A program made the translations under genes and the position numbers. A stretch of 64,000 nucleotides of DNA, from assembly GCA_963812945.1 (NCBI GenBank), contig CAWEXD010000008.1, positions 3,782,001 through 3,846,000 on the forward strand, given 5' to 3'. The first letter of the stretch is position 1, and every line of letters starts with the position of its first letter. The notes under the pieces were generated by a model that saw only the letters and a program-made list of their open reading frames with translations, searched no databases and had not been told where the DNA came from. Below, in pieces: positions 10,177-17,605 of the stretch. Source of the stretch: DASRDR01 sp963812945 [NCBI: uncultured Candidatus Rokubacteria bacterium] (GTDB lineage Bacteria > Methylomirabilota > Methylomirabilia > Rokubacteriales).

Positions 10177-11610
10177 TCAGCAGACGGGACGGCGGAGGAC
10201 GGCGGGATCGATCCGCCGGGGGACCAGCTGCCCGTCGCCGGGCGCCCCGAGCACGCGGCCGCGGTCGGCGATCACCCGGCCGCGGAGCAGCGTGGTGACC
10301 GGCCACCCGGACACGGCCCAGCCTTCCCAGGGGCTGTAGTCGCTCACGTGGAAGTCGTCCAACGTGAGCGTCTTCCGGACGGACGGGTCGATCAGGACGA
10401 GGTCGGCGTCGCTCCCCGGCGCGATGACGCCCTTCCGCGGATAGAGGCCGAAGATCCGCGCGGCGTTCGTCGCGGTGATCGCGGCGAAGCGCTCGAGCGA
10501 CATGCCGCGCGCGACGACGCCCTCGGTGAACGCGATCCCGAGCCGCGCCTCCGCGCCGACGTTCCCGCCCGTCACGTCCTCGATCGTCCGCCCCCGGAGC
10601 TTCAAGGCGAGGCTGGTCGGGTACTCGTCCGTCGCGAGGGTCGAGACCCGGCCGTCCACCAGCCCTCGCCACAGCGCCTCCCGGTCCTCCGGCAGCTTCA
10701 GGGACGGGTACGTGTGGGCGCAGAAGCCGCGCGGGGTCTTGTAGTGCTCCGCGTCGAAGCACGCGTACTGGTGGAGGGTCTCGGCGTAGACCGGCTGGCC
10801 CGCCGCGCGCGCCGCCTCCACGGCTTCGACTCCCTCGCGGGCCGAGGTGTGGACGAAGTAGATCCCGGCCCCGGTCGCACGGGCCAGCGCGATCGCGCGG
10901 CCGAAGGCCAGCTCTTCCGAGAGCTTGGTGTGAACCAGGTGCATGTTCGCGCCGTCCAGCCGGCCCTCGGCGCGGAAGCGCTCGTAGCCGGTCTGGACCA
11001 GCTCGTCGTCCTCGGCGTGGATGGTCACCAGGCCGCCGTGCCGCGCCGCCTCGGCCATGGCGAGCTGGATGCGCCCGAAGTCGAGCCGGAACGTGGGGCG
11101 CTGGGGATGCGGCGGGAGGATGTCCGTCGTGAACACCTTGAAGCTCGGGAAGCCGGCGGCGATCGCGTCCCGCATCTCGCCGAAGACCGCGAGCGGCAGC
11201 GCCCCGCAGAGGGTGACGTGGAAGCTGTAATCGACGTGGGAGCGCCCCGCCCACCGGGCCTGGCGCTGCTCGAGGGTCTCCCGGATGCCGGCGCCCGGGC
11301 GGACGAACGCGAAATCGATGTGCGTGGTCGTGCCGCCGCACGCCATGCCGCGGGTGTCGTCCTCGGGCCCGAGGGTCAGGCCGGGCTCGTCGGGGCGGGT
11401 CCGGATCGCGTGGGCCAGGTGGGTGTGCGGCTCGACGCCCCCCGGCGAGACGATCCGGCCTGACGCGTCGAGCACCCGCGCCCCGTCGGTCGGGAGCGTC
11501 CCCGGCAGCGCGAGCACGACGATGCGCTCCCCCTGGATGCCCACGTCCCACGGCCCGGTGCCCTGGGGCGTGACGACGGTGCCGCCGCGGACGATCAGGT
11601 CGAGAGCCAC
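10177..11610 (-). CDS. dihydropyrimidinase/D-hydantoinase-family amidohydrolase
   Basis: The 477-residue product (from GTG 11610) is a cyclic-amidohydrolase TIM barrel. H62 and H64 in GGVEPHTH bind the metals, K158 in FPSFKVFTT is the lysine that is carboxylated in hydantoinases, further histidines lie in TIHAEDDE and YFVHTSA, and LATDEYP holds the catalytic aspartate. It should hydrolyse a cyclic ureide or imide, but the exact substrate is open. GTG 11610 is chosen because homology starts there; the open frame reaches 11739 but that extension is unlike any domain. It is convergent with the binding-protein gene. Confidence 0.85.
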   Translation of the reverse strand: MALDLIVRGGTVVTPQGTGPWDVGIQGERIVVLALPGTLPTDGARVLDASGRIVSPGGVEPHTHLAHAIRTRPDEPGLTLGPEDDTRGMACGGTTTHIDFAFVRPGAGIRETLEQRQARWAGRSHVDYSFHVTLCGALPLAVFGEMRDAIAAGFPSFKVFTTDILPPHPQRPTFRLDFGRIQLAMAEAARHGGLVTIHAEDDELVQTGYERFRAEGRLDGANMHLVHTKLSEELAFGRAIALARATGAGIYFVHTSAREGVEAVEAARAAGQPVYAETLHQYACFDAEHYKTPRGFCAHTYPSLKLPEDREALWRGLVDGRVSTLATDEYPTSLALKLRGRTIEDVTGGNVGAEARLGIAFTEGVVARGMSLERFAAITATNAARIFGLYPRKGVIAPGSDADLVLIDPSVRKTLTLDDFHVSDYSPWEGWAVSGWPVTTLLRGRVIADRGRVLGAPGDGQLVPRRIDPAVLRRPVC

Positions 11611-11764
11611 GGGGCGAGGGTAGTCCGCGCGTCCTCCGGGGTCAACGCGTGCTTGTGCGTGGCCGTGCGCCTCCGTCGCGTCACCGGCTTTCGATGAGAC
11701 CCGTGCCCGAACCGATTCGGTCCGGATCTCGGTTGGCACCCCTCAACAGGTCGGCGTAGCTTGC

Positions 11765-11780
11765 CGGCGCAGTTGCGCCG
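11765..11780. repeat. 16-bp inverted repeat in the 11.6-11.9 kb spacer
   Basis: Two 7-bp arms are separated by two bases within the 279-base divergent spacer between the amidohydrolase and the small coiled-coil gene. The spacer otherwise shows no gene. The repeat could be an operator or simply a chance palindrome in GC-rich DNA. Confidence 0.25.
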
Positions 11781-11877
11781 CGGATCTAGGCCGGCGCCAT
11801 CGCTGGCATGTGGCTTGCTCGGCACTCATCGACGCAGGCGAGGACCCGCGCCGCTACCGGACCTCTTTCGACTGGAG

Positions 11878-11883
11878 TAGGAT
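11878..11883 (+). promoter_or_regulatory. -10 element (TAGGAT) 6 bases before a GTG start
   Basis: TAGGAT is followed after 6 bases by GTG 11890, so transcription would begin at or next to the start codon. No Shine-Dalgarno is present, which predicts a leaderless mRNA. Confidence 0.5.
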
Positions 11884-11889
11884 GACGCC

Positions 11890-12243
11890 GTGGATCCCGA
11901 GCTTCAGGCAGCGTTCGACAACTTACGCCAACACGTGGACCATCGACTGGACCACGTTGACCGACGCTTCGACCAGAGCGACCAGCGCTTCGGCGATCTG
12001 CGGCAGCATGTCGATGCGACGGCCCTCGAGACTCGCCGGCACTTCGACATCGTCGCGGAGGGGCTTCGCGCGCAGGTCCAACTGCTCGCAGAGGGCTACA
12101 CCCGAATCGATCGCGTGGAAACCGCCCTGCGGCAGGAGATCGTGCGCTCCCACGACGATCTGGCCGGCCTGATCCGGCTCGCATACGTCGATCTCGACCG
12201 GAGGGTACGAGTGCTGGAGCAGCGCCCCCCCGATTCCGACTGA
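11890..12243 (+). CDS. small coiled-coil protein of unknown function
   Basis: This 117-residue soluble protein is almost entirely amphipathic helix: repeated segments such as HVDHRLDHVDRRFDQSDQRF and LRQHVDATALETRRHFD give a heptad-like pattern, and it ends VRVLEQRPPDSD. There is no signal peptide or known catalytic motif. The GTG start is supported by the adjacent -10 element and by coding character beginning at once. Proteins of this look are often small oligomeric helical bundles; no function can be assigned. It is monocistronic and ends in a shared terminator with the P450 gene. Confidence 0.65.
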   Translation: MDPELQAAFDNLRQHVDHRLDHVDRRFDQSDQRFGDLRQHVDATALETRRHFDIVAEGLRAQVQLLAEGYTRIDRVETALRQEIVRSHDDLAGLIRLAYVDLDRRVRVLEQRPPDSD

Positions 12244-12269
12244 GGGTCCATCCTCCGAGGACGTCCCTT

Positions 12270-12289
12270 CCGGCCCGCCTTCGGGCCGG
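12270..12289. terminator. GC-rich hairpin between convergent genes
   Basis: A perfect 8-bp stem (12270-12277 with 12282-12289) with the loop CCTT lies between the stop of the coiled-coil gene and the stop of the P450 gene, and can act on both strands. No strong T tract follows on either side. Confidence 0.5.
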
Positions 12290-13516
12290 TCAGTCGACGC
12301 GCACCCCGAGTCGCGCCAATCCGCGGAACGCGGGGAACGGGCGCCATTCGAGGGGCTCGTCGGCGAGGCGGAGGCGCGGGAAGCGTTGCAGGAGGGCCGG
12401 AATGGCGAGCTGCGCCTCGAGCCGCGCGAGCGGCGCGCCCAGGCAGTAGTGCGCGCCGCCCCCGAACGAGTGATGGCGCACGTCCGAGCGCGTGATGTCG
12501 AACCGGTCGGGCTCGGGATACCGGCCCGGATCGCGATTGGACGCGGCGAGCGACGCCAGCACGGACTCTCCCCGGTGGATCGGGCATCTGTCGAACTCTC
12601 CGCTGCCCATCGGGATACGCGCCGTCTGCACGACCGGCGACTCGAACCGGAGGATCTCCTCGACGGCATTGGCGATCAGCGACGGATCGTCCCGGAGCCT
12701 CCCGAGCTGCTCGGGATGGCGCAGCAAGAGCCAGACGCCGTTGCCGATCAGGTCGGTGGTCGTCACGTTGCCGGCGGCCAGCAGCAGCGTGCACATCGTG
12801 ACGATCTCGCGGTCGGTGAGCTGGTCGCCCGCCTCCTCGACGGCGATCAGCGCGCTGAGCAGGTCATCCCGGGGATCGGCGCGGCGCTCGCCGAGCGCTC
12901 CCCGGAGATACGCCTGTAGCTCCGCGTCCAACTGCTGGGTCGCCGCCCGCTCGTCCGCGGTCAGGAGCGGGTTCAGACCCATCGCCTGCCCGTCGGACCA
13001 GCGCTTGAAGTCGTGACGGTGGGCCGGATCGATGCCGAGCATCTCCGCGATGACGATCACGGGGAGCGGTCCGGCGAACGCCTCGATCAGGTCGAAGCGA
13101 TCACGCCTGGCCACGGCCCCGAGGAGCTCGTCCGCGATCTGGCGAATGCGCGGGGCTTGCCGCTCCACGGCGCGGGGCGTGAAGGCCTTGCTGACCAGCG
13201 AGCGCAGGCGGGTGTGGGCCGGCGGATCCTGGAAGAGCAGGCTGAACTCCTGGAAGCGGGTGAAGATGCGCATGTAGGTGCCCTCGTTGGCATTCCGAGG
13301 GTCGACCGACATGGAGCGGTCCCGCAGCAGGCGCTCGACGTCGTCCGACCGGGTGAGGACCCAGCGGCCGATCACCCGGTCGTAGTGCACGGGCTCACGC
13401 GCCCGCAGGCGCTCGAGCACCGGATACGGATCGGCGCGGAACGCCGGATCGAGCGCGGTCAGCTCGGCGCCGGTCGGGACGGCATCCGACGCATCAGGCG
13501 GGGTGTGGTCCACCAT
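12290..13516 (-). CDS. cytochrome P450
   Basis: The product is a 408-residue soluble bacterial P450. The haem-binding loop SFGGGAHYCLGAPLAR gives the thiolate ligand C358, the K-helix ExxR motif is in EEILRFESP, and the I-helix has LLAAGNVTTTDL with the oxygen-activating threonines. It should hydroxylate or epoxidise an organic substrate using electrons from a ferredoxin or flavodoxin; no redox partner gene is nearby. ATG 13516 has GGAGGT 6 bases upstream. It is divergent from the L-fucose operon, but there is no evidence that they are linked in function. Confidence 0.95.
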   Translation of the reverse strand: MVDHTPPDASDAVPTGAELTALDPAFRADPYPVLERLRAREPVHYDRVIGRWVLTRSDDVERLLRDRSMSVDPRNANEGTYMRIFTRFQEFSLLFQDPPAHTRLRSLVSKAFTPRAVERQAPRIRQIADELLGAVARRDRFDLIEAFAGPLPVIVIAEMLGIDPAHRHDFKRWSDGQAMGLNPLLTADERAATQQLDAELQAYLRGALGERRADPRDDLLSALIAVEEAGDQLTDREIVTMCTLLLAAGNVTTTDLIGNGVWLLLRHPEQLGRLRDDPSLIANAVEEILRFESPVVQTARIPMGSGEFDRCPIHRGESVLASLAASNRDPGRYPEPDRFDITRSDVRHHSFGGGAHYCLGAPLARLEAQLAIPALLQRFPRLRLADEPLEWRPFPAFRGLARLGVRVD

Positions 13517-13652
13517 CGCGAGACCTCCGGTCCGCGGAGAGGCGATCAGACAGCACGCTCCGCCTTCGAACGATATCGCACCCGCCCCCGCCATGCGAGG
13601 AGTCCGGGCGCGTTGAGAGCCAGCCGTCACGATCGCCTTGCGCTCGCGGTAG

Positions 13653-13658
13653 GATGAG
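13653..13658 (+). promoter_or_regulatory. -10 element (TAGGAT) 5 bases before an ATG start
   Basis: TAGGAT is followed after 5 bases by ATG 13664, with no Shine-Dalgarno between them. This predicts a leaderless transcript for the three-gene sugar operon. Confidence 0.5.
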
Positions 13659-13663
13659 GGCCG

Positions 13664-14098
13664 ATGCTGAAGGGTCTCGACCCGCTCCTCGGCCCCGATC
13701 TTCTCCACGTCCTGGCCGCGATGGGCCACGGGGACGAGATCGTGATCGCCGACGGGAACTTCCCCGCAGCCACCCTCGCCCGGCGTCTCGTTCGCCTGGA
13801 CGGGGTCGACGCGCCGCGCGCCCTCGGTGCCATCCTCACGGTGCTCCCGCTCGACACCTTCGTGGCGGCGCCGGCGAAGGTCATGGCGGTCGTTGGCGAT
13901 CCCGGCGCGGTGCCCGCGCCCGTCCGGGAGTTTCAGGCGATCGTGGACGCGGCCGCCGGGCGCTCGGTGCCCCTCGAGGCGCTGGAGCGCTTCGCGTTCT
14001 ACGAGCGTGCCCGGGCTGCGTTCGCCGTGGTCGCCACCGGCGAGCGCCGGCCCTACGGGAACATCCTGCTCGTGAAGGGCGTCGTTCTCGCCCCGTGA
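13664..14098 (+). CDS. fucU: RbsD/FucU-family sugar mutarotase (L-fucose mutarotase)
   Basis: The 144-residue product opens MLKGLDPLLGPDLLHVLAAMGHGDEIVIADGNFPA, the conserved N-terminus of FucU with the catalytic histidine in MGHGDE, and ends with the family motif ERRPYGNILLVKG. It interconverts sugar anomers in the cytoplasm. The two genes that follow encode a sugar dehydrogenase and a lactonase, which points to L-fucose rather than ribose. The ORF ends in a GTGA overlap with the dehydrogenase gene. Confidence 0.9.
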   Translation: MLKGLDPLLGPDLLHVLAAMGHGDEIVIADGNFPAATLARRLVRLDGVDAPRALGAILTVLPLDTFVAAPAKVMAVVGDPGAVPAPVREFQAIVDAAAGRSVPLEALERFAFYERARAAFAVVATGERRPYGNILLVKGVVLAP

Positions 14099-15129
14099 GC
14101 GTCCCTCCGGTCGATCCCGAGGAGACACGCGCGCTCGGCCGAACGCCCGTGCGCGTGACCCGCCTCGGATTCGGGGGGGCGCCCCTCGGCAACCTCTTCC
14201 GGCCGATCGACGAGCCGCAGGCGATCGACGCCGTGCGCCGCGCCTGGGCGGCGGGGGTGCGATACTTCGACACGGCGCCGCTCTACGGCTCCGGGCTCAG
14301 TGAGCGGCGGCTCGGGGCCGCGCTCGCGCGGGAGCCCCGCGACGCGTTCGTCCTCTCGACGAAGGTCGGACGACGGCTCGTGCCGCGACCCGCCGATGAG
14401 CCGCCCCCCCAGAGCGCCTACGTGGACATCCCGCCCCTCGTGCCGGAGTTCGACTACACGGCCGAGGCGGCGCGGGCCTCGCTGGCCGCGAGCCTGGACC
14501 GCCTCGGGATCGGCCGCGTGGACGTCGTCCTGATCCACGACGTCGGCCCCGTGACCCACGGGGACGACGACGCGCGGCGGTACGCCGAGGCCATGGACGG
14601 GGCCTATCGCGTCCTGCACGACCTCCGGAGCGAGGGGGTGATCCGGGCGATCGGCGTCGGCGCCAACGAGTGGGAGATCCTGGAGCGGTGCGCGCGCGAC
14701 GGAGACTTCGACTGCTTCCTCCTGGCCGGACGCTACTCGCTCCTCGAGCAGACAGCGCTCGAGACCTTCCTGCCGATGTGCGTCCGCCGCCAGATCAGCG
14801 TGATCGTGGGCGGACCGTACAACTCGGGCATCCTCGCAACCGGGGCGCGCCCGGGCGCGACGTACAACTACGAGCCGGCGCCGCCGGGCATGCTCGAGCG
14901 CGTCCAGGCCCTCGAGCGCGTGGTCGGCGCCCATGGAGTCCCGCTCGCCGCAGCCGCGCTCCAGTTCCCCTTCCACCATCCGGCAGTGGTGGCGGTCATC
15001 CCCGGAGCGCGAGCGGCCAGCGAGGTCGAGGAGAACCTTCGCTTGCTGTGCTACCCGATCCCGCCTGCCCTCTGGCGCGACCTGAAGACCGCCGGGCTGG
15101 TCCGCGGCGACGCGCCGACGCCCGGATGA
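14095..15129 (+). CDS. aldo/keto reductase, L-fucose (D-threo-aldose) dehydrogenase-like
   Basis: The 344-residue product is an aldo/keto reductase TIM barrel: YFDTAPLYGSGLSERRLG holds the catalytic Asp-Tyr pair, STKVG the lysine and VLIHDVG the histidine. The closest known group is the D-threo-aldose 1-dehydrogenases, which oxidise L-fucose to its lactone with NAD(P). The GTG start overlaps the stop of fucU and the stop overlaps the ATG of the lactonase gene, so all three are made together. Confidence 0.88.
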   Translation: MSVPPVDPEETRALGRTPVRVTRLGFGGAPLGNLFRPIDEPQAIDAVRRAWAAGVRYFDTAPLYGSGLSERRLGAALAREPRDAFVLSTKVGRRLVPRPADEPPPQSAYVDIPPLVPEFDYTAEAARASLAASLDRLGIGRVDVVLIHDVGPVTHGDDDARRYAEAMDGAYRVLHDLRSEGVIRAIGVGANEWEILERCARDGDFDCFLLAGRYSLLEQTALETFLPMCVRRQISVIVGGPYNSGILATGARPGATYNYEPAPPGMLERVQALERVVGAHGVPLAAAALQFPFHHPAVVAVIPGARAASEVEENLRLLCYPIPPALWRDLKTAGLVRGDAPTPG

Positions 15130-15968
15130 CGCCCGGCCGGTCCCGGCGGGTCGACGCGCATCAGCACTTCTGGCGCCTCGCCCGGGGCGACTACGGATGG
15201 CTGACGCCGGCGCTCGCGCCGATCCATCGGGACTTCGGGCCGGCGGATCTCGAGCCCCTGCTCCGTCACGCCGGCATCGACGCGACCGTGCTCGTCCAGG
15301 CCGCGCCGACCGTGGCGGAGACCCGCTTTCTGCTCGATTGCGCCGCGGATACCCCCTTCGTCGCCGGTGTCGTCGGATGGGCGCCGCTCGACGCGCCGAG
15401 CGCCGCCGACGTCGTGGCCGATCTCGCCGCGAATGCCCGCCTCCGGGGCCTCCGGCCCATGCTCCACGACATTCCCGACGTGGACTGGGTGCTCCGCCCC
15501 GCGCTCGCCCCCGGGCTCCGGGCGATGGCGGCGCTGGACCTCACGTTCGACGCGCTGGTCCGGCCGCCGTACCTCCCGAACCTCCTCCGCCTGCTCGAGC
15601 GTCATCCCGATCTCCGCGTGGTGATCGACCACGGCGCCAAGCCCGACATTGCGACCGCGCGCTCCGCGTCCTGGGCCGGGGACATGGCCCGGCTCGCGCG
15701 TCAGACAGGCGCCTGGGTCAAGCTGTCGGGGCTCGTCACCGAGGACGGGCCCGGCTGGTCCGTCGAGCGTCTGCGCCCATACGTCGACCACCTGCTCGAG
15801 CACTTCGGTCCGGACCGCATGATCTTCGGGAGCGACTGGCCCGTGGTGACGCTCCGCGCCGGCTACGCGGAGTGGCTGGCCGCGGCCGAGACGCTCCTGG
15901 GCGGGCTGGAGCGATCGGCCCGCGACCGCGTGATGGGCGAGAACGCGGTCGCCTGCTACAAGCTCTAG
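15126..15968 (+). CDS. amidohydrolase-family sugar lactonase (L-fuconolactone hydrolase-like)
   Basis: The 280-residue product is an amidohydrolase-2 barrel: VDAHQHFWR gives the N-terminal HxH, VIDHGAKPDI a further histidine, and IFGSDWPVVT the catalytic aspartate at the C-terminal side. The HFWR form is typical of L-fuconolactone and L-rhamnonolactone hydrolases. It would open the lactone made by the preceding dehydrogenase. The later enzymes of the non-phosphorylated pathway (fuconate dehydratase and below) are not in the window. Confidence 0.88.
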   Translation: MTPGRSRRVDAHQHFWRLARGDYGWLTPALAPIHRDFGPADLEPLLRHAGIDATVLVQAAPTVAETRFLLDCAADTPFVAGVVGWAPLDAPSAADVVADLAANARLRGLRPMLHDIPDVDWVLRPALAPGLRAMAALDLTFDALVRPPYLPNLLRLLERHPDLRVVIDHGAKPDIATARSASWAGDMARLARQTGAWVKLSGLVTEDGPGWSVERLRPYVDHLLEHFGPDRMIFGSDWPVVTLRAGYAEWLAAAETLLGGLERSARDRVMGENAVACYKL

Positions 15969-16057
15969 CCGCGTCGACGAGCGTCCGGAGCGCCTTCACG
16001 GTCCAGCGAACCCGTCCCGGCGAGCGACGCGGCAGTCGGCGCTCGCGGGCACTCGGG

Positions 16058-16750
16058 CTACGGCAGGACGATCCGGCCGCCGCCCATCGCGCGGAGGAAG
16101 TCCCCGAGCCCCATCTGGAGGAACGGGTTCTCGCGCTTCTCCGCCCCCAGGGTCGACTGCGGGCCGCCGTAGTTGTGGCCCGGCAGGAGGATGGTCTCGT
16201 CGGGGAGCCGCCCGAGGCGCTGGGTGAGGCTCCGGTGCATCTCGGCGGGGTCGCCGCCGGGCAGATCGGTCCGCCCGCACGCCTGGATGAAGAGCGTGTC
16301 GCCCGAGACGAGCCGCCCGTCGACGAGGAAGCACTGGGAGCCCGGCGTGTGCCCGGGCGTGTGGATGAAGGTGATCGTGAACCGCCCGACCGGCAGGTCC
16401 GTCGCGCTGTCCACCTGGACCAGGTCGGACCCGAATCCGCGGAGGAACTCCCGCTCGGCCCGGTGGACGTAGACTTTGGCCGGGACCTGGCCGAGCAGCT
16501 CCTCGACGCCGGGGATCCGCCCCGGCATGCCCCAGTCCGCGAGGCTCCCGCCCACGTGATCCTGGTGCGTGTGGGTGATCAGGGCGCCCGTGATCCGGAG
16601 GCCGTCGGCCTCGGCCGTCCGCACGATCGTGTCGATCTCCCACGCCGGGTCCACGACGACGCACTCCCCCGCCTCGCGGTCACCGACGAGGTAGACGAAG
16701 TTCTGCATGGGCCCGAGCTCCATCTGCCGGAGGTACAGCTCGCTCGGCAT
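16058..16750 (-). CDS. MBL-fold metallo-hydrolase (glyoxalase II-like)
   Basis: The product has 230 residues from ATG 16750, which has GAGGGA just upstream; GTG 16780 would add ten residues and overlap the enoyl-CoA hydratase gene. The metal motif THTHQDHVGG, then HTPGHTPGSQCF, SGDTLF and PGHNYG, mark a two-metal hydrolase of the glyoxalase II/persulfide-dioxygenase type. It would cleave a thioester-like substrate in the cytoplasm. It is the last gene of a six-gene minus-strand operon that starts with the ABC ATPase at 22745. Confidence 0.88.
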   Translation of the reverse strand: MPSELYLRQMELGPMQNFVYLVGDREAGECVVVDPAWEIDTIVRTAEADGLRITGALITHTHQDHVGGSLADWGMPGRIPGVEELLGQVPAKVYVHRAEREFLRGFGSDLVQVDSATDLPVGRFTITFIHTPGHTPGSQCFLVDGRLVSGDTLFIQACGRTDLPGGDPAEMHRSLTQRLGRLPDETILLPGHNYGGPQSTLGAEKRENPFLQMGLGDFLRAMGGGRIVLP

Positions 16751-16769
16751 CTCGTCCCTCACCGGCCCC

Positions 16770-17555
16770 TCATCGGCCACGGAAGCGCGGGGCGCGACGC
16801 TCTCGCGCGGCCGCGAGCCCCTCGAGGAGATCCTCGCTCCCGAACGTGATGGCCTGACAGAACGCCTCGTACTCCACCGCCGCCGCCACCGCGCTCTCGA
16901 TGCCCTGGTACACGGCGCGCTTGAGCATGCGCACGACGAGCGGCGAGCTCGCGGCGATCGTCCGCGCGGTCTCGAGCGCGGTCGGCATCAGCTCGGCGCG
17001 GGGGACCGCTCGGTTCACCAGGCCCATGGCCTCGGCCTCGCGCCCGGAGACGACCCGTCCGGTGTAGAAGAGCTCGAGCGCACGCGCCGTGCCGATCGCG
17101 CGCGGCAGGGTCAGCGTCGAGGCCATGCCCGGATGGAGCCCGAGCCGCGCGAAGTTGACGCTGAGCCGCGCGTCCTCCGCCGCGTACCGGAGGTCGCAGG
17201 CGAGCGCGAGGGCCAGGCCTCCGCCGACGGCATGGCCGTGGACGGCGGCGATCGTGGGGATCTCGAGGCGCAGGAGCGAGAGGTAGCGCTCGTAGTAGGT
17301 GCGCATCACCTGGCGGCGCGCCTCGGTGTCCCGCCTGGTGTTGGCCTCGATCAGCGCCATGTCGCCGCCCGCGCAGAACGACTCCCCGGCCCCGGTCAGG
17401 ACGAGCACGCGGACATCCTCGCGAGCCCCGAGACCCCGGAGCGCCTCGGCCATCTCCTCGCCCATCCGCTCGCTCATGGGGTTGCGCCGGGCGGGCTGGT
17501 TCAGCGTCAGGAGAGCCACCCCGTCGGCGATCTCGAGGAGGATGGTCTCGGGCAT
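16770..17555 (-). CDS. enoyl-CoA hydratase/isomerase-family protein
   Basis: The 261-residue crotonase-fold protein has both oxyanion-hole segments, FCAGGDM and AVHGHAVGGGLALALACDLR, followed by LGLHPGMASTLTLPRAIG and the GREAEAMGLVNRAVP segment. The first usual catalytic glutamate lies near LHPGMAST, where the common GGGT motif is replaced, so the reaction may not be plain hydration. The start is ATG 17555, 50 bases after the DUF4340 gene. Its place behind a GldAFG/DUF4340 system has no obvious functional reason. Confidence 0.88.
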   Translation of the reverse strand: MPETILLEIADGVALLTLNQPARRNPMSERMGEEMAEALRGLGAREDVRVLVLTGAGESFCAGGDMALIEANTRRDTEARRQVMRTYYERYLSLLRLEIPTIAAVHGHAVGGGLALALACDLRYAAEDARLSVNFARLGLHPGMASTLTLPRAIGTARALELFYTGRVVSGREAEAMGLVNRAVPRAELMPTALETARTIAASSPLVVRMLKRAVYQGIESAVAAAVEYEAFCQAITFGSEDLLEGLAAARERRAPRFRGR

Positions 17556-17605
17556 CGCTTGATCAGCCCCGCGCCCGGACGTCGCGACGCGGATCGGCCA
17601 CGGCG

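Noticed and set aside
11611-11739. N-terminal extension of the hydantoinase-like gene
   Set aside because: The frame is open but the added residues are charged, low-complexity and outside the barrel; homology begins at GTG 11610.
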